Below, one piece after another: positions 35,340-48,455 of a DNA stretch of 64,000 nucleotides. Below the pieces are notes generated by a model. The model made no database searches and was not told the DNA's origin. It worked only from the letters and a program-made list of their open reading frames with translations. Location of the stretch: contig NC_135259.1 in the NCBI RefSeq assembly GCF_964204865.1, positions 15,138,974-15,202,973 of the forward strand. The letters are read 5' to 3'. Positions within the stretch are counted from its first letter, which is position 1. Each line of letters starts with the position of its first letter. Source of the stretch: Styela clava (taxonomy: Eukaryota > Chordata > Ascidiacea > Stolidobranchia > Styelidae). The translations under genes and the position numbers were made by a program.

Positions 35340-38182
35340 CAGCGAATGGTTTTGCTCATTGCTGCAATCAGGGCGAATTAAGGTGTTAGTATTGCTGTTG
35401 TCAATAAAGCTAATGGTAAGCTGCTGGCAACACAAGAATACAATGGAATTAATATATGTCGTCAAACCAACCATTAACCCTACTAGTTTCTGCTTCTGAT
35501 AGAACTAAGAGCTAGGTACACGCAAAGTGAATATAAACCAAGTGGAGACACCGAGTGCAATGGTGCATATCGGACGTTATTTTGTGCCCGTTATTTTTTC
35601 TTTGCTATTTTCCTCGTGGAATCAAACTGGTATCGTGCGGTTTCGTGAAAGTTGCGATAGTTATCTTATCATCCCGTGTGAGTTATGCAACTTTGAAACC
35701 TCATATCTCACGAACCTTATATTATATGCAGATAAGATTTATATTGTTTGAGAGACAATCTAGGAGACTAAATATAAATATGAGATAGAGATAAAATGTA
35801 GCCATTATCATACAAAAATCGGCAAAATTGAAAATGCAAGCTTTTGAATTAAATAACAAAAACTTCGATTTGTTCTTTTTTTAACCTAATATGACATCGA
35901 CACATTTGCAGAGGTTAAAGATAGCTTTAAACATTAGATAGAATTTATCGTGCACCAGTAAAATTGTATAAGGTATTTCATTCAATGTTCACCAATTCTT
36001 GACATGTCCACTGCGCCAGCTTGAGTTAAACAACAACGTTCCCTAATTACTTCGTTACACAATTACGTAGCAACGTTCCGTATGAAAAACACATATCTTT
36101 TTCCTTCGCACGTGTGGAACGTCATTAACCTAGTGCATACGTTTAAATCAGGTACTATTTGAACTGGTATTATGATACCTGTTCACACCATGCCGAAAGT
36201 TTGGAGCCTGTGTTTTACATTAATCATTCCAGAAACTGATGAAATGAATTTTCTCGGTAAAATTTTTCTTAATTTATCGAGCTGTTACAACAGTTCCTCC
36301 AAAAATTATAGAATGTAGATGATCTCATGGCTAGCACATTGTGCGACCTCATGAATTTCATCGAAACATGTACATTATGAGGTACAAAATTCAAAAACCA
36401 GTGCCGCGACTGGTGTTGCAGGTCTTATCAACTTATTTTTGGCAGGATATTTCGATTCTTTTGCGTCGGAAAATGTAAAATATTTACTAGGTGATCTAGC
36501 GACGCCATCATGTCTTCTACGTTCTCGTTGATAAAACTTAATTGTAATTTTATCGATATCCAACAGTGAAAAATTAGCCTCGATGTTTCCGGGGGAACCC
36601 TATAAAGACACGGGGTTCAAATTGTTTGTTTGTTTCTATGGAAAGTGTCAATTCCGATGAATGCCCACAATTGTTACTTACCCTTTTTAGGTCTTACACA
36701 CATGATAAATATTTGAAAATTGATAGTTTTACCCAATATTTATGCCACCCATCCAAAAAAGCAATCGTGTTTTTGCGCGAAGCATAAACTATATTTCATA
36801 ATTATATGCCTTTCATAATATATGTTCGCCTGTTACTTTTCTGACAGATAAGTTGCTTGAGATATAATTTCCCAGCTTTCCACAATATCGCTTTTAAAAC
36901 TTTGAAACGTTTTCTCAATTTGAGGTTGAATATTCACGCGAAAGAGGAGATAAATAAAATTATTGAAAAACGGTATGGTAGTTACAGGTTATGGTTCCGG
37001 AATGCGCTCTATGAAATCTGGCAAGATTCAGAAACCTAAAAAACGGCACGCGTGCTTTGCTGTTCTGCGTGATTTTCCTGATTAATATAATCATCAATAT
37101 CATACGTTATGCATATTTCTTTCTTTTTATACCAGAAAACAGTCAAAAACAGTATAGTTTTCCAGTGATGTAAGAACTTGTTGCGACCATACAGGTGGCC
37201 ACGAGACGCGCAAAAAAGCATGGGCCGCAGAGATCTTTTCCAGTATTTTGAGCAGACACAGTTGGATTTTGAGCTTACTTGAAACAATTTTGGATATTTC
37301 TTGATAACGAATACCCATCGCTAAATAATCGAGCAATCAAACTGTTGTCCCTATTTTCAACCAGTTACTGCGTTAGTTTTTCACCGTTTTTTTAGGTGTG
37401 CATTTTTGCACACCTAGAAGCATATTGGGTGCCCGACATTGCATTATATTACGCAAATCTATGTTATTCAGAAATATATATGTTTCTGTTCCGGTTATCT
37501 CAATTTTTGCTGGTCCGCCAACACATTTAATTTAATTTTACCGGTCCGCCAGGGTGAAAAGGTTGGGAAACACTGTGCTAGTAGACCTGCTGCAAGAGCT
37601 CAAGTCAAACAGATAATATATTATTTTATACACTCTAGATTATTAGATGTTCTTGTGAACTTGATATACGCCGTTATCCTTCAATCCATGCATGTAGTAT
37701 ATTTCCTAATATTATTTTGACAATGTACACCTTGTTAACAATTTGCGTTACGCATATTTTAATATCATGACATGTACCGCAAAAATAGTTCTGTAGTATA
37801 ATTTGTATTGTAGTTCTGTCAGTTTGTTGAAATAGGTTTCGTGCAAGTAGCGATACTTACATCAGGAATTTTATAATAAAATGTGTATATTTTGTTTAAT
37901 ATTTAGGTCTCATTGGGTTGATTTTAACCTTAACTTCGTATATGCTGACCATACCGCCGAGCCGAGATATCCGAGAAACATCTGCGAATAATCAATTTTT
38001 CAGAAGAATGTTCATTCGTTTTGCCGCTGCGAAAGTTTGGTCCAAATTATTGAGCGTCGTCTTTTTTTATTCAGCTGTTTAACAATCGCAGATTTAAATC
38101 ACTCATACAGCGATAGAATTCTGGACACAAAATGGCTGGTGAGACTTCACACGAGCGCTTACAACGTTACCAATGCATGTCC
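35340..38182. other. hAT interior, non-coding, with a foreign hAT end
   Basis: No transposase frame is visible beyond 35325. At 37540-37578, ACCGGTCCGCCAGGGTGAAA and AGGTTGGGAAACACTG form a terminus of a different hAT family (CAGTGTTTCCCAACC inverted); no matching second end was found in the window. Confidence 0.45.
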
Positions 38183-40040
38183 AGTAGTATACTATGTCGT
38201 ATCCAACACACAAATGTTGAGCAAATGTTGGTCAATGGTGATGATGTCGAATCCAACACATAAATGTTGTTGCAAATGTCAAGCAAAATTATGTTGGTCA
38301 AACGTTGGTCAAACGTTGGTCGATGGTGATGCGTGGGAAGTTGTTATGTAATATTGTTTCCGGTATCAGGGGATAGCGTTTGGTAATTTTCGAAAACCAT
38401 ATCGACAACCGTGTGTTAGTCATTAAGTTTATGGCTTTGCGTATGTTTACTGATCGACATATGTCAAAATAATTGAAAAACGCCATAACCGGATGGATTA
38501 AAAGATAGAATTACATGAATAATATGATGTACTGACTTTAGTAGAAAATTGACAACTGAGTTGACATAATTAAATTCAAAAAACGTATGTTTACTGACCG
38601 ACGTATGACAAAATAATTGAAAAACGCTTTTTTACAAGAAATCGATAGTTCAACATATTATTTACCACAGAGATTCTTTTTCACAGACTTTACTGTTGTT
38701 TTTGATAATTTGCGAATACAATCAGCATTTCAAGTACATGTACCTACACTACTTGCATTTTGAAATTTGGATTTCATCAATATTACTTAAGTCAGTACGT
38801 ATATGTGAGTATTATACGTCAGTGAAACATGACTGTATTCCTCATAGCAATGCTCGTATTAGAAGTGAATAAGATATGATTTATTTGATTAGTTTTTATC
38901 ATTGGCAGCTTTCGTTAATGTTCTTTAGCTTCCCAAATGTGTTAGTCATTAAATTTATGGTATATTTTGTATGTGTTTATATATTTGAGTATTGAGCAAT
39001 ATATATGAAGGTTTAAATCTTCTTTTTTGAGCCGAGTGATGCAGAGTGGTAATTTATTTCGTGTTTAGGAAATCATGCAATGTCGTAGTTAAGTTTTGTG
39101 CATCTGTTGATTGGAAACAACCATAAGGATGTACTGACTTTAGTAGAAAATTGACAACTGAGTTGACATAATTAAATTCAAAAAACGTATGTTTACTGAC
39201 CGACGTATGTTAAAATAATTGAAAAATGATTGTTATCGAAGGTTTAGCGAGAAATAAAAGGCAACAGGCTGCGCATCGGTTTAAAAAAAAAAATTACAAT
39301 ATAAAACAGCTGATAAAAAAAGGTCGTGTTTTCCGGTCTAGTCTTTTGATTTGTATTTTTACAGTTGTTTTTATTTTTCATTACTCTTTTATTTTATTTT
39401 CGGTTTATTTTTGATTTTGAAAATTTTTTTTTTTTTTTTTTAATTTTATTTTTTTTTTAAATTTTATAAGAGATCGATAGTTCGACATATTATTTACCAC
39501 AGAGATTTTTTTTCACAGACTTTACTGTTGTTTTTGATAATTTGCGAATGCAATCAGCATTTCGAGTACATGTACCCACACTACTTGCATTTTGAAATTT
39601 GGATTTCATCAATATCACGTAAGTCAGTACGTATATGTGAGTATTATACGTCAGCGAAACATGACTGTATTCCTCATATCAATGCTCGCAAGTAGATTGT
39701 TCTTCCTCGTATTAGAAGTGAACAAGATATGATTTATTTGATTAGCTTTTATCATTGACAGCTTTCGTTTATGTTCTTTAGCTTCCCAAATAGGCAACCC
39801 TAGTGATTGTCCTACATTCCCCAGATGTGATGCCAGACTTCAATACCTAACTTCGGTAAAATTGTCTTTGAATATTCAGAAAATGGCATATTTATCAGTG
39901 TAGAGTAGATGGTCTGTCATATACATAACACATTTTTATAAGTTTCAAATAGTTTCATCGCTATTGGCAAAATATTTACCACCCTCTAAATTTCGAAACA
40001 CAACCCCCCCAATAATGAAAATATATATATATCAATGGAG
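38183..40040. repeat. left inverted terminus
   Basis: Pairs with 46470-47546. Longer than the right arm because an internal stretch (38525-38625) is repeated at 39125-39225. Contains TGTTGGTCAAACGTTGGTC-type short repeats near the tip. Confidence 0.8.
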
Positions 40041-40168
40041 CATGGTAGCCAGAATAATGATGTCATAATGGATGGGAAGCAGATAATAATATTTAACAAA
40101 GGTTACCAAAGTAAACAAGATCCGAAAATGATATAAATATATTAGTACAATGTCATAAAGCTTCAATA

Positions 40169-41095
40169 TCACCGTAGAAGTTTTTTGTTGATAATTTCCC
40201 ATACCATGGCTCGCTGAAAGTAAGGCATATCTCGCTGGGAAAATGTTAAGTCTGATTTAGAAGTAATATACTCTGCAAATTTGCAAGCAAAGACTCCACA
40301 ATCTGATCCATTCATTTGTTGCGGTATATCAGACATTGACAACAGTTGCCAGTCAGAAAGATTGATCTCTGATCCTTTTTTATTCTTGTGCTCACAAAGA
40401 AGATAATTTTTTAGGATTTCAAGGCATTCCCGATTGGCTCCACCCATTGAATCATAATATCTTATTTGTTTCGATATGAAATCAACGACAGCTAGACACC
40501 AATGCACGCCAAGATGTATTGGATACAGAACGATGTCTTTGGAAAATATATCAACTTTTTTTTGTCCACCGACGTACTGATGTATAAGATTGTGTACTCA
40601 ATCGAGGATAAAAGAATGTATTCATGGAATGTACTGCGGGGTAATCTTTTACATCTTTAGAGCGCTGGACAATCAATTCCATATAAAAATTTATAATTTC
40701 ATCATTAAGCCAATTTAGACCGAACAAAGTCGACATGTGCTCGCGGGTTATTGAAATGTTGAAACACTCAGAAAGGACTTGATTTGGAGGATATGGAACT
40801 AGTGCTTTGTTTATGTGTTCGCTCATGTCGGAAGTCAGCTCAGGAAGTGTGGGTTGTTCGATAATCTTTTTTTCTTGGAGTTTTAATTTGTTGTGTAAAA
40901 TTTCAGCCAGAAGTGCATCTTTCTCTTTACGTTTCTCGTGCCAAAGTCGGGCTCGTGTTTCTTCAGCACGTGTTGGAGCTTGCCTTTGACGAACTCGGCG
41001 ATTGTATGTCTTTAACATGTCAGGAACGAAATTTTGTGACAAATATGGAGAAGAAAACTCTTTCAAAATCTGGCTTCTCTTTATACTATCATTGA
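40169..41095 (-). pseudogene. SENP1/2-like SUMO protease, intronless copy with one frameshift
   Basis: The C48 cysteine-peptidase domain is clear: LNWLNDEIINFYMEL, then HWCLAVVDF (catalytic His), YYDSMGG (catalytic Asp) and [19 protein letters not shown] (oxyanion Gln, nucleophile Cys). All catalytic residues are intact. SENP enzymes mature SUMO and remove it from proteins. The N-terminal part is Arg/Lys/Glu-rich, as in SENP1. The frame is open from upstream of 41066 to 40551, breaks in a run of eight A (40557-40564), and resumes 40507-40169. Family genes normally have several introns; none is seen, so this looks like a reverse-transcribed copy captured by the element. The frameshift could also be a sequencing error. 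Confidence 0.85.
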
Positions 41096-41104
41096 GAGTG
41101 GTTT

Positions 41105-41830
41105 CTGTTTGACTTTCGGCACCCCGAAGGACTAAGTTGTATATACTTATCGCTTTGTGTAAAAACTTTCACTTGAATCGTTTTTTATTTCAATTTTTAA
41201 ATTTTCACGTCATTGGACGCAAAATGGACGTGTCCTTTGTCCTGTCCGATATCCATTTTGTTATTATGCTATTGTTGTAGTTGGAATTCTTCTTTTTGTT
41301 GTGAAAAAAAAATCGCGTTTCTCATTAACTACAAGACCAATTGCTTTTGCTTTGATTAGTTTCAAAGACTTGTGTGGTCTTTATGGAATTATTCATTCCA
41401 AAATTTTTAACTCTTAACTATATGCACATATATACTTGAGTTTTTACACCAACTTCATCTTGCAGTCAAGCGAAAAATTACAGCTTATAATTAGAGAAAA
41501 ATAAATTAAATTTTTTAAAATTTTTGATAAAAAAAAAACACACTTCTCTTATTTTTAACATCCATAAAACAGTATTCATCAAAAAATAAATGAAGAATCT
41601 AATTATATTGCAAAACTTCCACGCCAGAAGGACCAAATAATATATACTTATGAGAAATGCTTCGCGTCAGCATCTTTGTTTTGAATTGTTTTTTATTTCA
41701 ATTTTGGAACTTCATTTTATTGGACACGAAATGAACCTATAATTGCTTTCTTTTTCATGTTATTGTAACGTTATTGTTGGTGTAATTTCACTTTTTGTCG
41801 CTTTTCTCTATCTATGGAACCAATTGCTTT
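41105..41830. repeat. nested inverted repeat, left arm
   Basis: Reverse complement of 44220-44960, sharing GGACAGGACAAAGGACACGT and the ATTGGACACGAAATGAACC-type stretch. It starts immediately at the SENP gene's 5' side. Confidence 0.75.
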
Positions 41831-44092
41831 GAATTTTGCAGTGGGTAAAGATCGTTGTCCTCTAATTAATTTAAAAAACTTTTGTGGGCTCTATGGATTG
41901 TATTTTTTTTCATTCCAAAAAAAAAAAAAAAAATGCGTCAGTCTGCTGATACTGTACGATTATGATGCTATTTCATTTTGGCTTTCGTGTCCATATATTG
42001 GAGCATTGATCTTTTGTTTTTATAAGAGCAAGCAAGGCCATGCGCACCGACTCAGGAGTAAAGGAATCTGACCTCGATACATTGTACGAGTTAAAAATAA
42101 AATCTCCGCTTAGCAAATCTTACGATGGAAATATTGGAATATTACGGAATCTGCAACGTAGAGTGTTCTATTCACTGAAAACATCACAAAGATAGAAACT
42201 ATATTCATCAAATAAACAGTCGCAGGTTCAATTATTATTCGTTTTCAGTGTACGTAACTAATCAGTAGAGTAAATCCACATCTTGCAATCAAACTTGATT
42301 CTAAAAATATAAAAAATATGATTTGTCTCAATATTATTCCGCATGATGCAAATGTATTTGGTGTACTTGCTTCTGAATCTACTTATTTTGGGGATTGCAC
42401 CCAATACAGCATTCCACTTTTTATATGTATATATTCGCTTTTAACAAACTTTGAAGTCAAAGAGATTACAAAAAAATTAGTCTTAAGTGACCACTAACTG
42501 TATGCAAAAAAAAAAAAAAAAAATTATTTTTTAAAGGCACAAGTTGATATGGTATCACAAGAAGAATATTTTTTCGTCTGGAACAATTATGAAAAACGCA
42601 AAATGATAAATCGCTGATAAGAACACACTTCGGATTGAGAGTGCGCTACCGGTAAAGTTTTCTCGGATAGGATACGGTCGACAAAAAATTTAACTTACCC
42701 TTACCGGTATTTTTACGCAGGAACGTAGCAAAGTTGAAAATGTGTAATATTAGGCTGTGATTAAAGAGCATTGTTTCTGCACATATACTAAAACAAAAAC
42801 ACTCACTTGATCCCGTTGATTGCACCTCGGACGTAATTTTGGTAATGCGTACTCAATTCTGTACTTGAATGCACTGGAAAATGGAACCGTTCTAGACCAA
42901 TGTAGTTGTACTTCGCTGATTGAAATTATTGAGAAGATTTTAATAATATATCTGTCTTAAGGCTACCATAATAACAGAAACAAGAGAGCAATTTCCAAAT
43001 ATATGTACACGTTAACCAGAGCGAAGCAATGCTTACCTTTACCGCTACCGGTACCCTCCAAAAATTTCCGAGTTACTCGTGGCAAGAATTTACAGTATCT
43101 AACTGGACAGCCAGAGTTCCCATGTATAAAATAATACAGCGAAATTTTGGACGAAATATCAGATTTCATACGAAATTTAGACATAAAGAAAAGTAATAGC
43201 CTTCTGGTAAAAAAAATCAATCTTTAACCACTGAAAATTTTAAAGCCATTGTCCAAGTATTCGAAGAGAGAAGCTATTTTTAATGATAATGATGACGAAT
43301 AACAAGAACAACAACAACATAATATCGAAACAATCGCTATGTCCATGAGCGTGTCCAAAAACAAAGACATTGTAAGAAAGGTAAGGTTTGTTTTTTCGTC
43401 CGGGTGTCAACGGATCGTGGAAGTACTACATCGAGTTACTCGTGGCGTCAAATTTAATACCCATTCGAAAACCGATGTTCTTTTCTTTAGCTACTGGACT
43501 AAACGCTTTCGAAATATCAGATGTTGAATATAGTGTCATCCTCTAAAAAAAATTACTTTCCTTTTTACATAAATCATCAGGACTTGCTGTGCTCATTGTA
43601 ACACCACATATTGTTTTAAGTTGAACTACGGCGTGGTTTTTCCGATGAGCCAATTTTCCGAGCAAGTATTAAAAATAGTGAGACAAAAATAGAACAATAT
43701 AACAGAGTTGAACGATGATTTAGCAAAACTTTCCACAGGTTTATTTATGTTCAATAGGCTACTGAGATGATAACTTTTATTTAGTTACAATAGCTTACTT
43801 TCATTGCATATTGCATTAAATGTTTCGTTTTATCATATGAAAGAGAGACCGCTTTCTTTACGCCAGGCATCGTTATAAATATCAACTTTTTTACGGTATT
43901 CAAAACTTCGCGAAGAGCCTGAGGACCAAAAATAAAATGGCAAGTTGTTATCAAAATTACCTTGACAGCGAACGTTCATTATGATTATTATAATATAAAA
44001 TTAATGATATCGTGGTAAGGACATTCTCTAAAGTCTAAACTATACATTGTCAGTAATCATAATTACATACCAATCAGTTCTTATTGGTGACA
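41831..44092. other. non-coding interior of the 9.36-kb element
   Basis: AT-rich, with long A runs at about 41920 and 42505. The ORFs 42963-43220 and 43339-43527 have no recognisable domain. No polymerase, integrase or capsid motif seen. Confidence 0.45.
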
Positions 44093-44230
44093 GCACATTT
44101 GAACCCACGTACATTTGCACCCGCAAACTGCACCCAAGACATTTGAACCTCTATACTATTGCATCCACCGACATTTGAACCACGAACATTTGCACCTCGG
44201 ACATTTACATCCCGGACATTTGAACCCACG
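44093..44230 (-). repeat. 15-bp minisatellite
   Basis: About nine imperfect units of ACATTTGAACCCACG and variants. On the minus strand it would encode NVRGA-type pentapeptides, but this follows from the 15-bp period and is not evidence of a protein. Confidence 0.85.
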
Positions 44231-44960
44231 AGAGAAAAGCGACAAAAAGTGAAATTACACCAACAATAACATGAAAAAGAAAGCAATTATAGGTACATTT
44301 CGTGTCCAATAAAATGAAGTTCCAAAATTGAAATAAAAAACTATTTAAAACAAAGATGCTGACGCAAAGCATTTCTCATAGGTATATACTATTTGGTCCT
44401 TCTGGCGTGGAAGTTTTGCAATATAATTAGATTCTTCATTTATTTTTCGATGAATACTGTTTTATGGATGTTAAAAATGAGAGAAGTGTGTTTTGTTTAT
44501 TAAAAACTTTGAAAACTAATTTATTTTTCTCTAATTATAAGCTGTAATTTTTCGCTTGACTGCAAGATGAAGTTGTTGTAAAAACTCAAATATATATTTG
44601 CATATAGTTAAGAGTTAAAAATTTTGGAATGAATAATTCCATAAAGACCACACAAGTCTTTGAAACTAATCAAAGCAAAAGCAATTGGTCGTGTAGTTAA
44701 GTTAAACGCGATTTTTTTTTCACAACAAAAAGAAGAATTCGAACTACAACAATAGCATAATAACAAAATGGATATCGGACAGGACAAAGGACACGTCCAT
44801 TTTGAGTCCAATGAAGTGAAAATTTAAAAATTAAAATAAAAAACGATTCAAGTGAAAGTTTTTACACAATACGATAAGTATATACAACTTAGTCCTTCGG
44901 GCGTGGAAGTTTTGTAGTGTGATTAGGTTCTTTATTTAATTTTTGATCAATAATGTTTTA
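44220..44960. repeat. nested inverted repeat, right arm
   Basis: Pairs with 41105-41830. The 44608-44811 ORF is within the arm. Confidence 0.75.
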
Positions 44961-46469
44961 TGAATTTTGAAAATGTATTTTTTTTTTTTCTTCAAAAGCT
45001 TTAAAAAGTAATTTATTTCTTTTATAGTAATGAACTGTAATTTTTCGCTTGTTTAGAAAATGAAGTTGGTGTAAAAACTAAGGTATATATTTGCTGATAG
45101 TTATAAGGAAAAGTCAAAATTTACCAATTTTTTATTGTCAGTGTAATCGTTGATAAAATCTATAAATTTGTTGTATTTCGCTGATGGGATGGGACAGGCA
45201 TAATTTCTATGGGATGGGAATGGGACAGAAAAATGTGTTCCATGGACAAGCCTGAATATCAGAGCTTGCTTGAAAGTCGAATCGTTTGCATAAAATACGC
45301 AGTAAGATCAAGACCGCGTTCTCCCTATATTCTCGCATGATTGCTAAAATTGATTGTTTGCATCTTTCCAAAGTATGTTTTATTTCTTTCTATTTTTTTT
45401 TTTTTTTTTTTTTGGTATACATCCAAATCATCATGCAGACAACTCGGTCTTTCTATACAGAAATATTCTAATACATAGAGCTCCTTTTCGTAGAAAACAA
45501 CTCGTGCTATTGAGTCACTGCTTGTTGGAAGTTTGCTTTCATATTAAACTTATATAGCAATATTTACATATATCTATGGATATAACCTTCAAAATACTGT
45601 CGCAATCTCAGCAAAAATTACAACCGAATTCTAAAAGAATTGTACGAATGTTATATGAAAGCGTGCTGTGAATAATAAAAAACCCAAATTGGGTTGAGAG
45701 CATCGAAGGAATTCCTAAAAATAAAAGAATGGCTTCTAGAAAACTCCTTACATCTTACTATAAATCTGAACTCGAAATGAAAATATTGGATCTTATAGGT
45801 TGATTCTCCAATCTCGGCCTCCTCTTGAACATTCCGAATGCTTGAGACTTTGATATACAGAATATATTATGCGAAAAATAATATTCCAATGCGCAGATTT
45901 TTGATACCAATGCATAGATTTATTTACTCGAAAATAGGCCACATAGGTTGAACTCAAAATGTACATTTTCACCCACTGTCAATAGAAATGTAGTGATTGT
46001 TCAGATTCGCTATATAAATGTTTGCTGACGTTTTGCTGATGTCAACAACAAACAATAAAAATTTGAAACACCATCTAAATTCTAAGATGACCATTGAAGT
46101 TTCGAAAGGATTGTTCTTGTTCATGGTTAAAGCAGTACGTGGAGCGTGGAACGAAAAAACTCCACCCACATTTCAGCTTAGTAGGAAATGAAATAATTGA
46201 AAGTAATGGCTACCTACGCTGCGTGAGTCATAACAACAGATATATAGTTATTATTTCAATACCTTATAAAGATTTGTAAAAATATTTATTTTTAAACTCG
46301 TACTTTTTGTCAGGCGTATACTAGAAATTAGTGAGATGAATTTTAAGGCATTCCAGGCAAGCTTGTTTCATATCTAGTGTTAGTCAAAATATAAGTATTC
46401 CAAAATTGATTTAGATATATTTGGGTGAAGGATTTGATAGGAGAAGCTGATATATATCGCAGCCGATAT
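44961..46469. other. non-coding stretch of the 9.36-kb element
   Basis: Contains repeated GATGGGATGGGAC-like motifs at 45180-45235 and a T run near 45390-45413. No gene is seen. Confidence 0.4.
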
Positions 46470-47546
46470 ATATATATTTTCATTATTGGGGGGTTGTGTT
46501 TCGAAATTTAGAGGGTGGTAAATATTTTGCCAAAAGCGATGAAACTATTTGCAACTTATAAAAATGTGTTATGTATATGACAGACCATCTACTCTACACT
46601 GATAAATATGTCATTTTCTGAATATTCAAAGACAATTTTACCGAAGTTAGGTATTGAAGTCTGGCATCACATCTGGGGAATGTAGGGAAATCACTAGGGT
46701 TGCCTATTTGGGAAGCTAAAGAACATAAACGAAAGCTGTCAATGATAAAAGCTAATCAAATAAATCATATCTTATTCACTTCTAATACGAGGAAGAACAA
46801 TCTACTTGCGAGCATTGATATGAGGAACACAGTCATGTTTCGCTGACGTATAATACTCACATATACGTACTGACAAACGTGATATTAATGAAATCCAAAT
46901 TTCAAAATGCAAGTAGTGTGGGTACATGTACTCGAAATGCTGATTGCATTCGCAAATTATCAAAAACAACAGTAAAGTCTGTGAAAAAAATCTCTGTGGT
47001 AAATAATACGTCGAACTATCGATTTCTTGTAAAATTTAAAAAAATAAAAAAAATTTAAAAAAATAAAATAAAATTTTCAAAATCAAAAATAAACCGAAAA
47101 TAAAAAAGTAATGAAAAATAAAAACAACTGTAAAAATACAAATCAAAATATAAAAAAATGAAAATTAAAAAACGCGCTAAAAATAAAAATGGCGTTTTTC
47201 AATTATTTTGACATACGTCGATCAGTAAACATACGTTTTACGAATTTAATTATGTCAACTCAGTTGTCAATTTTCTACTAAAGTCAGTACATCATATTAT
47301 TCATGTAATTCTATCTTTTAATCCATCCGGTTATGGCGTTTTTCAATTATTTTGACATATGTCGATCAGTAAACATACGCAAAACCATAAACTTAATGAC
47401 TAACACACGGTTGACGCACAGAACAACGGTATCCCCTGATACCGGAAACAATATTACATAACAACTTCCCACGCACCACCATCGACCAACGTATTGACCA
47501 ACATTCGACCAACATTTGTGTGTTGAATTCGACATCATATACTACT
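46470..47546. repeat. right inverted terminus
   Basis: Reverse complement of parts of 38183-40040, including the GGGTTGTGTTTCGAAATTTA boundary block and the terminal ATACTACT. Confidence 0.8.
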
Positions 47547-48455
47547 ATGTCCTCACTTGGTTTATAGTCACTTTGGGTACACGTGAATCGAAGTGCAAAG
47601 TGAATATAATATAGTCAAGTCATACGGTAGTCGCTTTGGTGGGAATGAATATGCCGATTTAAATTATTACGACATAAACACACCTCATTGCCATCAGCGA
47701 TGCGTGGAAAAGTCACGTTTCACCTACCGGTACCTAACTGCTCGCTACTCTAGGCCAGCCTAATTACTAATTTTCAGCAACTACCTTCTGAACAGAGGGC
47801 CACGAGCTAGCAATGTGTGGATAAACATGATCATTCAAGTTTCTTTCGATATAAACGTGTTATTTTAATGTTTGTCATAACTAATTATTTTTTCCACAAA
47901 ACCGTTAGCGTGCCACGTCTGAGGGCATGGCGTGCCAAATTTGGCACGCGTGCCACGTGTTGTGCACCCCTGACCTAGAGGCTAGAACGCTATGACTTCA
48001 ACTATGTTTCATCGCAAATCAAATATCTCGGACGCAATCCCCATTTCCCTCACTTATCTTGTGGTGCAATAAATTGTGTAGGCAATTTGCAACAACAGCC
48101 ATTGCGCTCCTTGCAGAAAATAGTAGCTCGTGTCAGTGAAAACTATGACTGAGCGTCTTCGGACTAAAATGCGTGAAAACGACGTATGAAATCGCAAACC
48201 GTGTTAGGCATTTTGTACTATTGGCAAGAAATTGGGTTTAACATTTTCTGATGGCAGTGATGAGCATATTTATTACGAATATATCACATGGCCACAAAAT
48301 TGCTTCACTTATACTAAAACTCAATGTTTTTCTGTCTACCCGATTTACCTCATGCCTAATGCCCAATAGACCAAACAATATTACGGTCAATTTATGCAAT
48401 ATATATATATATATTAATTAGAATTCCGTCATGACATTTGAATCCGATCGTTCAT

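Larger units (their letters stand above)
38183..47546. mobile_element. 9.36-kb element with long inverted termini, Polinton-like ends
   Basis: It begins AGTAGTAT and ends ATACTACT, flanked by a perfect 6-bp duplication ATGTCC (38177-38182 and 47547-47552). The inverted termini are about 1 kb. Long inverted termini, a 5'-AG start and 6-bp target duplications are characteristic of Polinton/Maverick elements. The usual Polinton genes (DNA polymerase, integrase, capsid) are not visible. The only sizable gene is the SENP1-like protease. It is probably non-autonomous or from an unidentified class. It is nested in the hAT element. Confidence 0.7.
33367..47972. mobile_element. 14.6-kb hAT element carrying a nested insertion
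   Basis: The ends are CAGGGATGCACAAC and, inverted, CAGGGGTGCACAAC (13 of 14 match). The flanks are ACTTAGAG (33359-33366) and ACCTAGAG (47973-47980), a 7/8 target duplication. The related uninterrupted sequence at 53190-53260 is an empty site: it joins the left flank (TTTTAGxTxAATATTT) to the right flank (CGCTATGACTTCAACTATG). Without the nested 9.36-kb element the hAT is about 5.2 kb. A decayed transposase occupies the left third. Confidence 0.8.

Noticed and set aside
44074-44286. ORF with NVRGA-type pentapeptides, resembling a pentapeptide-repeat protein
   Set aside because: A 15-bp minisatellite always gives a five-residue period; no start context or domain supports a protein.
38183-47546. 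Calling the 9.36-kb element a complete Polinton/Maverick
   Set aside because: No DNA polymerase B, integrase, ATPase or capsid gene is visible, so only the ends support this.
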